12,818 nt of DNA from Clostridiaceae bacterium (GCA_012799845.1 JAAZKL010000144.1:1-12818), one strand, 5' to 3'. Numbered from the stretch's first letter, positions 1 through 6,288 are shown. The notes: a model not told the origin generated them from the sequence alone. Made by a program: numbers and translations.

Positions 1-1
1 C

Positions 2-64
2 AGCAGAAATTTCGATAAGTCAGGAAATGATAAAAAAGCAGCCTACATGGCTGCTATCAATTAG
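2..64 (+). CDS. 3' end of an unidentified gene (partial)
   Basis: An open frame enters from the left edge and runs 20 codons to a TAG at 62-64. It ends in KKAAYMAAIN. The only support is that the stop lies 24 bp before a convincing plus-strand terminator, as expected for the end of a transcribed gene. The fragment is too short to assign to a family, and the frame could be open by chance. Confidence 0.35.
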   Translation, partial: SRNFDKSGNDKKAAYMAAIN

Positions 65-88
65 CATGTGTTTTCGGACAGTCTGACC

Positions 89-127
89 AAACCCTTGAAA
101 TTACTAAATTTCGAGGGTTTTTTATTT
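89..127 (+). terminator. Rho-independent terminator
   Basis: A 13-bp stem (AAACCCTTGAAAT at 89-101 with ATTTCGAGGGTTT at 108-120, one G-U wobble) closes a 6-nt loop and runs into TTTTTTATTT. It probably ends the transcript of the gene whose tail lies at the left edge. The A-run on the other side could let it work weakly in both directions. Confidence 0.8.
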
Positions 128-191
128 GTCATGATTCATCTGTAGACCATCGGATTACTTCAAAAAAATCTAGTGATACGGTGGTGTATTT

Positions 192-275
192 ATGAAAAGA
201 ATCAAGATGGAAAACAGCCCGGAATCAGTTACCCTCCAACAGGCATTTGATGCATTCATTTGTAAATGTATTTAG
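192..275 (+). pseudogene. Stub resembling the N-terminus of a tyrosine recombinase
   Basis: A 27-codon frame begins at ATG 192 and stops at TAG 273-275. Its residues 13-26 (VTLQQAFDAFICKC) resemble the first helix of the SAM-like core-binding domain of phage-type integrases and XerC/D relatives, where a similar stretch is followed by a Lys/Arg-rich segment and about 250 further residues. Here the frame stops at once and no catalytic domain (R..HxxR..Y) follows. Upstream there is only a weak GGTGG. I read it as a decayed integrase end. It could instead be a short expressed peptide, because a hairpin with a T-run follows directly, or a chance frame. The family resemblance is from memory and not tested. 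Confidence 0.3.
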
Positions 276-277
276 AG

Positions 278-303
278 AGTGCGGACATTTCTCCGGACTT
301 TTT
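278..303 (+). terminator. Possible weak terminator after the recombinase stub
   Basis: AGTGCGGA (278-285) pairs with TCCGGACT (292-299) around a 6-nt loop, with one internal G-G mismatch, and is followed by a T-run through 303. It starts 3 bp after the stub's stop codon. The stem is short and imperfect, so activity is uncertain. Confidence 0.4.
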
Positions 304-429
304 CATGCTATTGAACCTATATTGCGTCGATACTCAATCGGACTCATCGCTCCAGGAGAGATTTAAACCGTTTTTCTTTATATCATACAGTGTGTTTGCT
401 TCCCGCCGTCTATTCCGAAGGAATTCTCC

Positions 430-894
430 TTATAGGAACTGTTCTAATACCGGCTTATGAGCTATGTAATCCCAATCCAACTCCATTACATTGAGGACTT
501 TGCGTTTTTTGTCTGCTACCCATACTACCAGTTCGTTTACCTTACTAAGTGCTTTCACAAAGTCTTTCTGCAAATCAAGCAAGTCACCATATATCACTGC
601 TTTAAATGTGGGGTTGCCCGTGGGATAGAAGAAATCGATTCTGATAACCAAGTCCTTCCCTACCCCATGCTCGTTCTTCTCTGTGTAGCAAATGGTCTCT
701 ACATCAGCCCTGCCTTCCGTATCGGCTTTGAAGTCCTGCAACATCATATCATCACCGGTAATCAGCATTGAGACCACTACTCTGTCTTCATCTGAATCTA
801 GTGCCGGTATCATGGAGTATATCGGATACTCCCTGTATCGTGGAAATACCTTCCCCATCAATGCCTGTAATCTCTTCTTGTCCTTATTCGTCAT
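430..894 (-). CDS. Orphan protein of unknown function, 154 aa
   Basis: I do not recognise this protein. The start at 894 is chosen because GGAAGGAG (complement of 901-908) lies 6 nt before the ATG; the frame is also open to a Met at 948, but that start has no visible ribosome site. The product is soluble-looking, with no signal peptide or membrane segment. It has a Lys-rich start (MTNKDKKRLQ), hydrophobic strands alternating with acidic loops (VVVSMLITGDD, DLVIRIDFFYP, NELVVWVADKK), and ends DYIAHKPVLEQFL. The alternating pattern suggests a small alpha/beta fold, but nothing marks a catalytic site. It stands alone between a recombinase-like stub and a MITE-like repeat, in DNA more AT-rich than the rest of the window, which suggests horizontal arrival. 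I see no clear terminator downstream. Confidence 0.75.
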   Translation of the reverse strand: MTNKDKKRLQALMGKVFPRYREYPIYSMIPALDSDEDRVVVSMLITGDDMMLQDFKADTEGRADVETICYTEKNEHGVGKDLVIRIDFFYPTGNPTFKAVIYGDLLDLQKDFVKALSKVNELVVWVADKKRKVLNVMELDWDYIAHKPVLEQFL

Positions 895-972
895 TTTTTT
901 CTCCTTCCATACGATTCTCTTTTTCTTTTCCAGTATGGCAATATTCAAAGCACACCGATTTTAAATATTTTT

Positions 973-1123
973 TGTACCATTTTTTCGGTTATGTGTGTTT
1001 AAACATGTTAATCCCCATGTTTTCTTCAAATTTAGATTACATAACATTGCTTATCCGGGCTTTATGTTTCGTTTCTATTGAGTAATATTACAACTTCCCA
1101 CACAGAAACGAAAAAATGGTACA
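973..1123. mobile_element. MITE-like element with 25-bp inverted ends
   Basis: The gap 895-1197 holds no gene but contains this element. TGTACCATTTTTTCG at 973-987 is repeated inverted and perfectly at 1109-1123. The match continues inward for 10 more bases with 8 identities, giving 23 of 25. The ends read TG...CA, as in several insertion-sequence families. An extra partial copy of the end sequence, TTTCGTTTCT, lies inside at 1067-1076 and can pair with AGAAACGAAA at 1104-1113. There is no coding capacity. I see no target-site duplication at the exact ends, so this may be an old non-autonomous element, a fused pair of IS ends, or a structured RNA. The A/T-run cores lower the weight of the match slightly. 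Confidence 0.5.
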
Positions 1124-1197
1124 GAGACAACTCGGATGGCGTTTGATACTACTGCAAACGTGTTTTTCAGCAGTCTGGAACCGTACCCCTGACAAAT

Positions 1198-3006
1198 TTA
1201 TGTGCCGTACTTCCTGATGAGTTTGACCACATCCTCTGTTGTAGCAAACTCATCTTTATTTATCTTCTGCTCCAGTTCAGTGTCGCGCACGAACCCATGC
1301 CGTTCCTGGAAATATATGTGCGCAGCGGAGAACGGGCTCATGCCCTCTTCTCCGACGCCTGTGACGTAATGGGCTATGATTACGATGTCGCTGAGTCCGT
1401 CATCATTGGCGTCCAGTACTTCCAGCAATGCCAGGTTCCTTAAATTCCACTGTATATCAGTCAGTTCCGGCAGTATATATATATAACCGTTGCTCCTGTC
1501 CTCAAGCAGCAGTTTCAGCTTCATTATGCCATTGTCCTTGTATTTACCGACCGTCAGCTTCATCTGGCCGAAGCCTTCGAAGTCGATACCATCCAGAACC
1601 GCCACCTCGGTAACATCCGTACTCAGGAGTTCTTCCCGGATGTCATCGTCCCCTGCCATTTCATCTTCAAGGTCCATATACCTGATCTCAAACACTGCGC
1701 GCTCACTTGCGGCCTGATCGCCGGTAGCCTGTCCGCTGTCGGAAGGATCGCCCGGATCTCTCCTGAAAGTTATCGAAATGCCCAGGCAGTTCGTGGTGAA
1801 ATAGCTGAATACATACGGTTTTCCCGATGCAGCGATGTTGTCCACCGAATCCGCTTCGGTAAAAAGTTCTTTGAGCGTCTGATTATCAAGCTGCCCAAGC
1901 GCCTCGGCCTGCAGACCGCCAACTGCCATGAACCTGCTGTCCAGGAACCTGCCGGTGAATTTATCGCTGATTTCGACGATATCTTTCAGCCTGATCTTGT
2001 CTCCTGTCCTGGTATCGATATTCGAAGTGAAGTACAGGTTGTATGGCTGCTGTACGCCGGCAATTTCCCCTGTTCCCTGGTATTCTATGCTTAAAAGAGC
2101 GGGTGATTTCCTTGTGATATGATAATCTATATTGACATTTGTCAGCGCGAGGTCTTCCATGCAATATGTGAGCACCTTCAGCGCTTCTTCCTTTATTATG
2201 CTGTTGATGCTGCTACGGATGGCCTCATCGCCCAGTCCGGAGATCTGCGGGTATTCCAGCCTGTATCTCGATGATCCGTGAGTCTCGATATAGACAGTCC
2301 CAAGCACCTCATATTTCTGGTCAGGTCCGGTCGGCAAACTGCCATCATTCCCCTCATCGTCTCCCCCGCCGGTCCCGTCATTGTTCCCGCTGCCGTCACC
2401 GTCTTCTTCCGGGGCGCTTCCGGTATTTTTCTGCGCAGAAACGTTGATATCTTCGCTTGTTATGACATCGCCGCTGGGAGGTCTGCTGAAAGGCTTGCCA
2501 AGCACTGTCCCGAGCGTTTTGCGGAATTCCGGGTAGTTCCTGATCTTTTCCTCTAGGTCGCCGGTCAGTTCCATTTCAAATTCATTGACTCCATCGAATA
2601 AATAAATGCTGATTCTGTACTTATCGACACCGTTTTCCTTTGCAAGCACTTCTTCGAAAGGGATTGTTTTTTCCTTCAGTTCCGGATTTTCGGGATCGCT
2701 GTAATCATAATATCTGTAAGTGACAGCGTACTCGGTGAGTTCCAGCACATCAAAGCTTTCTCCGGCATCCGAACCAGGACTGATCCTCATCAGAAGGAGA
2801 TACTCACTTTCAGGGATCTCAATGTCCGTATCGTTTCCGGATTCATCGCCGGGTACAGCAATATCCGCCGGATCACCGGCATTCCCGGCATCGCCGGTCA
2901 CACTGCCCGGATCTTTACTGCTGAAAAACGAATCAACTGCATTGCAGCCTATTAAGGATGAGAGCAGAGCCATGCATACAATAACCACCAGAGTTTTTCT
3001 GAACAT
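1198..3006 (-). CDS. Large lipoprotein with PdaC/RsiV-like (DUF4163/DUF3298-type) region
   Basis: This is a 602-aa exported lipoprotein of unknown role. Residues 2-20 form a basic then hydrophobic signal ending in the lipobox LIGC, so Cys21 would be lipid-modified and the protein held on the outer face of the membrane. Residues 22-65 and 195-228 are Gly/Asp/Ser/Asn-rich linkers. Residues 66-180 form an unassigned domain. Residues 231-415 look like the DUF4163/DUF3298 arrangement found in PdaC-type deacetylases and RsiV (IETHGSSRYRLEYPQISGLGDE, then DTRTGDKIRLKDIV and a FSYFTTNCLGISITF strand), but no deacetylase catalytic domain is attached. Residues 475-602 include LDANDDGLSDIVIIA, a Ca-binding or FG-GAP-like loop. 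The ATG is preceded by AGGGGAA at a good distance. It is a single gene with its own promoter, divergent from the zinc-ribbon gene. The family assignment is by pattern only. Confidence 0.85.
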   Translation of the reverse strand: MFRKTLVVIVCMALLSSLIGCNAVDSFFSSKDPGSVTGDAGNAGDPADIAVPGDESGNDTDIEIPESEYLLLMRISPGSDAGESFDVLELTEYAVTYRYYDYSDPENPELKEKTIPFEEVLAKENGVDKYRISIYLFDGVNEFEMELTGDLEEKIRNYPEFRKTLGTVLGKPFSRPPSGDVITSEDINVSAQKNTGSAPEEDGDGSGNNDGTGGGDDEGNDGSLPTGPDQKYEVLGTVYIETHGSSRYRLEYPQISGLGDEAIRSSINSIIKEEALKVLTYCMEDLALTNVNIDYHITRKSPALLSIEYQGTGEIAGVQQPYNLYFTSNIDTRTGDKIRLKDIVEISDKFTGRFLDSRFMAVGGLQAEALGQLDNQTLKELFTEADSVDNIAASGKPYVFSYFTTNCLGISITFRRDPGDPSDSGQATGDQAASERAVFEIRYMDLEDEMAGDDDIREELLSTDVTEVAVLDGIDFEGFGQMKLTVGKYKDNGIMKLKLLLEDRSNGYIYILPELTDIQWNLRNLALLEVLDANDDGLSDIVIIAHYVTGVGEEGMSPFSAAHIYFQERHGFVRDTELEQKINKDEFATTEDVVKLIRKYGT

Positions 3007-3123
3007 GATTTTCCCCTGTTCCAGTGCCGCAGATGCCCCCTCTTTCGGCAGGACATCCCGCGGAAATAATAGTAAGGCACGTCAGCAGTCATTTGTGAGT
3101 GGGATTTCTGGAAAAATCATAAC

Positions 3124-3152
3124 ATATTATTACCGATTTCACAATATGTTAA
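3124..3152 (-). promoter_or_regulatory. Promoter of the large lipoprotein gene, overlapped by a palindrome
   Basis: On the minus strand, TTAACA (complement of 3147-3152) is followed after 17 bp by TAATAT (complement of 3124-3129), a good housekeeping-type match. This implies a leader of about 110 nt before the ATG at 3006. AACATATT (3121-3128) and AATATGTT (3143-3150) form a perfect 8-bp inverted repeat with a 14-bp spacer, covering the -10 and most of the -35. That is a natural place for a repressor, but no regulator is known. Confidence 0.45.
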
Positions 3153-3197
3153 GGACATGCTTCGACAACGGTTTCATCATACTTCCCACAGTTTGCA

Positions 3198-3206
3198 TGA
3201 TATGAT
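3198..3206 (+). promoter_or_regulatory. Possible extended -10 promoter of the zinc-ribbon gene
   Basis: TGATATGAT gives a TG-N-TATGAT extended -10 about 30 bp before the ribosome site of the 3249 gene. No good -35 is seen at the right spacing, which extended -10 promoters tolerate. Confidence 0.35.
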
Positions 3207-3248
3207 AAACTGTAAGTCGATGAGATCTTTGAAGCGGAGGTGGGAGAC

Positions 3249-3461
3249 TTGCCGTTTTATGACCTGAAATGCAGCTGCGGCGAAGTTTTCAATATAATGG
3301 CATCCATGAGCGACAGGGCAAACAAGCGCATCAAATGCCCCAAATGCGGCAGCACCGAGCTTGAAGCGGTGTTTACGAACGTAAATATCATCCAGTCAAA
3401 AGAACCGGCTGGCGCAGAGTGCCCGAACTACCATAAATGCGGCGGCATGTGCTGCCACTGA
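3249..3461 (+). CDS. FmdB-type zinc-ribbon small protein
   Basis: A 70-aa protein beginning MPFYDLKCSCGEVF, the usual opening of FmdB-family putative regulatory proteins. The start is the TTG at 3249: GGAGGTG (3236-3242) sits 6 nt before it, and the family starts at this Met-Pro. The in-frame GTG at 3240 lies inside the Shine-Dalgarno sequence itself. Cys8 and Cys10 with Cys30 and Cys33 form the zinc ribbon; the first pair is C-x-C rather than the more common C-x-x-C. A second Cys-rich tail (Cys58, 64, 68, 69, with His62 and His70) could bind another metal. The function of the family is unsettled. It is divergent from the large lipoprotein gene and convergent with the phosphodiesterase gene, with no clear terminator between the convergent pair. 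Confidence 0.85.
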   Translation: MPFYDLKCSCGEVFNIMASMSDRANKRIKCPKCGSTELEAVFTNVNIIQSKEPAGAECPNYHKCGGMCCH

Positions 3462-3476
3462 TCCGGTTTGCGGGCA

Positions 3477-3560
3477 GAGCCAAAGTCAGATGCGGTAGAG
3501 CTTAAGTCAGATACGGCATAGTCGGGGTCAGATACGGCAGAGCCGGGGTCAGATACGGCA
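3477..3560. repeat. 21-bp tandem repeat, four copies, overlapping the phosphodiesterase 3' end
   Basis: Four consecutive 21-bp units lie at 3477-3497, 3498-3518, 3519-3539 and 3540-3560. Each carries the core GTCAGATACGGCA; the first has two changes in it (GTCAGATGCGGTA). The last unit contains the final codons and TGA of the minus-strand phosphodiesterase gene (CGTATCTGA on that strand), so the array is a repeated gene end. Copies become less alike away from the gene. Unit junctions can form only small CGGC/GCCG hairpins. Confidence 0.9.
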
Positions 3561-4028
3561 TATCTTTGCTGATGCCTTGCCGTCCGAGATCTCTATGACG
3601 GCATACGATTCCCTGGATTCGGCCCTCGGCTCGCTCGGGCTACCCGGGTTCAGTATGATGCGTCCCTCTTTTTCGACCATGTCGGGTATATGTGTATGGC
3701 CGAAAAGTAAAATATCGGCCTGCAGTTCTTCCGCCTTTCTGAACAGCCTTTCATACCCCCATTTGACGGAATACCTGTGCCCGTGTGTTATAAAAACCCT
3801 CTTTCCGCCGACTTCGAGTATTTTTTCGGCGGAGCTGCCGTTAGTCATGAAATCACTGTTGCCGTAGATATATTCGAAAGGGATATCCGGAAACATACCG
3901 GACAGCTTTTCCGCATCCCTGATATAATCTCCGAGATGGATGACCAGATCCGCTTCCCTGTTTTTTCTGATCGCCTCCTCCGCCTTTCTCGTATCGCCGT
4001 GCGTATCACTTATGACCAATATCTTCAT
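3549..4028 (-). CDS. YfcE/MJ0936-family metal-dependent phosphodiesterase
   Basis: A 159-aa calcineurin-like phosphoesterase covering the whole YfcE family length. All metal ligands are visible: Asp8 and His10 (SDTHGD), Asp34 (HLGDY), Asn57 (GNSD), His82 (THGH), and His111/His113 (GHTH), followed by the conserved NPGS at 127-130. Such enzymes hydrolyse phosphodiesters with Mn or Ni; the physiological substrate is not known. I start at MKILVISDTHG because the family begins there. The frame also has an ATG at 4061 with a possible AGGTAA site, which would add 11 residues. The site before 4028 is a G-run (GGCGGGGG) somewhat far from the ATG. It is the last gene of the gerM–rdgB operon, equivalent in position to Bacillus ysnB. 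Its 3' end lies within the 21-bp tandem repeat. Confidence 0.92.
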   Translation of the reverse strand: MKILVISDTHGDTRKAEEAIRKNREADLVIHLGDYIRDAEKLSGMFPDIPFEYIYGNSDFMTNGSSAEKILEVGGKRVFITHGHRYSVKWGYERLFRKAEELQADILLFGHTHIPDMVEKEGRIILNPGSPSEPRAESRESYAVIEISDGKASAKICRI

Positions 4029-4066
4029 TATGCTGAACCCCCGCCAACCTGGCTGTGACATAGCTG

Positions 4067-4702
4067 TTACCTGCAGAATTCTCCTGCTTCGTCCTTAAGA
4101 ACATCCAATACCTTTCTCAATGCATTGCCCCGATGGCTTATGCTGTTTTTCAGTTCCTCACCCATCTGCGCGAATGTCATTCCGAACTCCGGCACATAAA
4201 AAACAGGATCATAGCCGAATCCGCTTTTACCTGCCGGCTCACCGGCAATATAGCCCTCGCATGTCCCCCTGACCACTGTTTCCCTTCCGTCAGGCAGGAT
4301 GAGAGCAATGGCGCACACGAACCTGGCGCTCCTTTTGTCCGCGGGAACGCCGGAAAGCTCATTCAGCAGCTTCCGGACCCTGTCCCCGTCGGTTGCCGAT
4401 TCTCCGGCATACCTTGCCGAAAGGACGCCCGGCGCCCCGCCGAGATGATCGACTTCCAGACCTGAATCATCCGCCATCACGGTATCGCCGGTGGCCTCCC
4501 ATACCGCTCTTGCCTTTATCAGCGCGTTTTCTTCGAATGTAGAGCCATTTTCCGCTATATCCCCGGCAAACCCGGCCTCAGCCATCGATATGACTTCATA
4601 AGGAAGCCCGGAAAGCAGCCGGGCTATTTCCTCCAGTTTCCCCCTGTTGCCGGTCGCCGCGATGATCCTCTTTTTTTCAGGTACCTGTCCTTTTTCCCCC
4701 AT
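4067..4702 (-). CDS. rdgB: RdgB/HAM1 XTP/dITP diphosphatase
   Basis: A 211-aa protein with every hallmark of the non-canonical purine NTP pyrophosphatase family: TGNRGKLEE at 17-25, the acidic ADDSGLEVD at 77-85, APGVLSARYAG at 90-100, SGFGYDPVF at 160-168 and SHRGNAL at 189-195. It hydrolyses XTP, ITP and dITP to monophosphate plus pyrophosphate in the cytoplasm, keeping deaminated purines out of DNA and RNA. The first ten residues (MGEKGQVPEK) extend slightly beyond the usual start. The ATG at 4702 lies 7 bp after the gerM stop, so translation is probably coupled; AGGGG in the gerM tail may serve as ribosome site. In Bacillus the rph gene (RNase PH) sits between gerM and this gene; it is absent here. 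Confidence 0.97.
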   Translation of the reverse strand: MGEKGQVPEKKRIIAATGNRGKLEEIARLLSGLPYEVISMAEAGFAGDIAENGSTFEENALIKARAVWEATGDTVMADDSGLEVDHLGGAPGVLSARYAGESATDGDRVRKLLNELSGVPADKRSARFVCAIALILPDGRETVVRGTCEGYIAGEPAGKSGFGYDPVFYVPEFGMTFAQMGEELKNSISHRGNALRKVLDVLKDEAGEFCR

Positions 4703-4709
4703 ATACGTT

Positions 4710-6140
4710 TTAACCCCTGTCCATTACATCATTTATAACAGCCGGAACCACAAGACCCGACGAAATGTAGGTGCCTTCCGGCAGATCGACACTTTGGCCT
4801 TCCACAGTGATGATTATTTTCCTGATCCCACTGCACTGCCTCAGTGTGTATGCGATCTGCTTCAGGATGGCCTCTTCCCTCGCTGTTCCGCCGTAGTTCA
4901 GTAACTCGCCGCTGAAATCCAGAAAGACGGTGCCGTTGTAAACATAGCTGCTCTTCAGGTAAGCACCGTCCGGTATTTCAGTATATATACCTCCTTCGGG
5001 CCTGGTCTCAAACAGCAGCCTGAGCAGGTTATCAGGCGTCATGTCAGCCCCGCCGCTTCCGACAGCCAGTGAAACCGGTACAGCATAGACGAAGCTGTCA
5101 TTAGCCCTCTTCATAAAATACACGTCCAGCTTTTCTTTCCCCGATGCCAACAGGGATGTCCCGGTATTGACCATCAGATCCTCCCTGCCGAGCGCATCCG
5201 ACAGATCGGTCCCGTACTTGAGCACACCCGGTGTATAACCGTTTATCAATATCCTGACCCTGTCAACGGTTTCAAACTCAGTAAGCGTATATACTATGGC
5301 AGCGATGATGTTCCTTTCCGACCAGGCGGTGCCATAGTTGAGCAAATGCCTGCTGAAGTCGATCACAGCCGTTCCGTTCCTGATGTCGATACCCAGTATT
5401 TCGGTGCCCTCAGGTATGACAGGATACACGCCATAATATGCCGTCTCCTCCCGCACCAGCGGACTGTCGATGGCAAGGCTCACGGCGGCCCTGGCTATCC
5501 CGAGCTGCGGCTGGATCCACCTGGTCACAGGAATTATGCAGCCGTCTTCATCCTGGCAGAACACCGTCACAGGTCTCCTGGGCTCAGAATATGCCACCCC
5601 CGAAGCCCTTTCGGCGGAGAGTACCCCGGTGCCGGACGGCCCTATGTCATTACCTCCGGTGCCGGAAGAGCCTGTGCCGTGGTATCCTGTGCCAGAATCA
5701 CCTGTACCCGGGTGCCCGGTACTGGTCGGGTCATCAGCATAATCTCCGGTGCCAGCCACTTCTGTACCGTACACTCCCGTGCCGCCCAGACCTGTGCCGT
5801 GGTTCCCGTCAGCGGACGAGCCAGCGCCATGGTCTCCGGCGCCTTCCGACACACTGCTGCTGTATGCGTCATCGGGATATTGCTCCCTGCCGCCCTCCGA
5901 TGCCGATCCGAAAACAGAACTGTCTCCTGGAGCAGCGATCCCGCTGTCGTCCGGGGTGTCGTCCGGGGTATCGTCCAGGGTGTCGTCCGGGGTGTCGTCC
6001 GCTATGTCATCCAGACCGATCATATCCATGCCGCCGTTTTTATCCGATCCGCCGGAGGATCCGCCGAAAAACGGTATCGAGCATCCGGCCAGCAATGCAG
6101 CGATCAGTACGGCGAGAAAAAATACATAAAACCTTTTCAT
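4710..6140 (-). CDS. gerM: GerM-type lipoprotein with two GerMN domains
   Basis: A 476-aa lipoprotein. The signal runs to the lipobox LLAGC with Cys20 as lipidation site. Residues 44-66 are an Asp-Thr-Pro repeat (DDTPDDT) and residues 114-172 a Gly-Thr-Gly-rich repeat of five-residue period, together a long flexible linker of about 150 residues. Two GerMN domains follow, at about 190-320 (VTVFCQDEDG, then TAVIDFSRHLLNYG) and 337-460 (LDVYFMKRANDSF, then TVFLDFSGELLNYGG). The VFLDFSxxLLNYG element in each copy is the family signature. GerM acts in Bacillus sporulation and germination, in the SpoIIIA–SpoIIQ channel region. GGAGGG 5 nt before the ATG fixes the start. It is first in an operon with rdgB and the phosphodiesterase gene. 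The expanded low-complexity linker is longer than I would expect for GerM. Confidence 0.93.
   Translation of the reverse strand: MKRFYVFFLAVLIAALLAGCSIPFFGGSSGGSDKNGGMDMIGLDDIADDTPDDTLDDTPDDTPDDSGIAAPGDSSVFGSASEGGREQYPDDAYSSSVSEGAGDHGAGSSADGNHGTGLGGTGVYGTEVAGTGDYADDPTSTGHPGTGDSGTGYHGTGSSGTGGNDIGPSGTGVLSAERASGVAYSEPRRPVTVFCQDEDGCIIPVTRWIQPQLGIARAAVSLAIDSPLVREETAYYGVYPVIPEGTEILGIDIRNGTAVIDFSRHLLNYGTAWSERNIIAAIVYTLTEFETVDRVRILINGYTPGVLKYGTDLSDALGREDLMVNTGTSLLASGKEKLDVYFMKRANDSFVYAVPVSLAVGSGGADMTPDNLLRLLFETRPEGGIYTEIPDGAYLKSSYVYNGTVFLDFSGELLNYGGTAREEAILKQIAYTLRQCSGIRKIIITVEGQSVDLPEGTYISSGLVVPAVINDVMDRG
5625..5801. repeat. Degenerate 15-bp coding repeats for a Gly-Thr-Gly linker in gerM
   Basis: On the minus strand this stretch encodes residues 114-172 of GerM, with GTG followed by two variable residues recurring about every five codons (GTGDS, GTGYH, GTGSS). 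DNA copies are diverged but the ACCGG/GGTGCC core is visible throughout. It looks like an old slipped-strand expansion retained as a flexible spacer. Confidence 0.7.
5946..6005. repeat. 12-bp coding tandem repeat in gerM
   Basis: Five 12-bp units of GTCGTCCGGGGT (plus strand), the last diverging, start at 5946, 5958, 5970, 5982 and 5994. They encode repeated Asp-Asp-Thr-Pro (one Leu variant) near the N-terminus of GerM, just after the lipid anchor. Near-identity of the units suggests recent expansion and possible length variation between strains. Confidence 0.88.
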
Positions 6141-6213
6141 AGTGTCCCTCCATATAACAGGTTTACATGGAGATTATGGACAACTAACCGAGGTTTTAGT
6201 ATTTCCCGGACAT

Positions 6214-6288
6214 GATTGCCCTTCCCGTACGATCGCCCTTCCTGTGAGATTGCCCTTCCCGTACGATCGCCCTTCCTGTGAGATTGCC
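6214..6288. repeat. 17-bp tandem repeat upstream of gerM
   Basis: Four 17-bp units at 6214-6230, 6231-6247, 6248-6264 and 6265-6281, plus a 7-bp partial. They alternate between GATTGCCCTTCCCGTAC and GATCGCCCTTCCTGTGA, so the array can also be read as two identical 34-bp units. It lies between the amidase terminator and the gerM start, in the likely leader or promoter region of the gerM operon. I could not identify a convincing promoter in the 286-bp gap 6141-6426. Confidence 0.9.

Noticed and set aside
1124..1197. Terminator after the lipoprotein gene
   Set aside because: A short ACTGC/GCAGT stem exists on the minus strand but has a long loop and no T-run, so I do not call it.
5346..6215. 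289-codon plus-strand frame and a second 234-codon frame opposite gerM
   Set aside because: Cys/Arg/Pro-rich shadow translations created by the gerM repeats; no ribosome site or recognisable domain.
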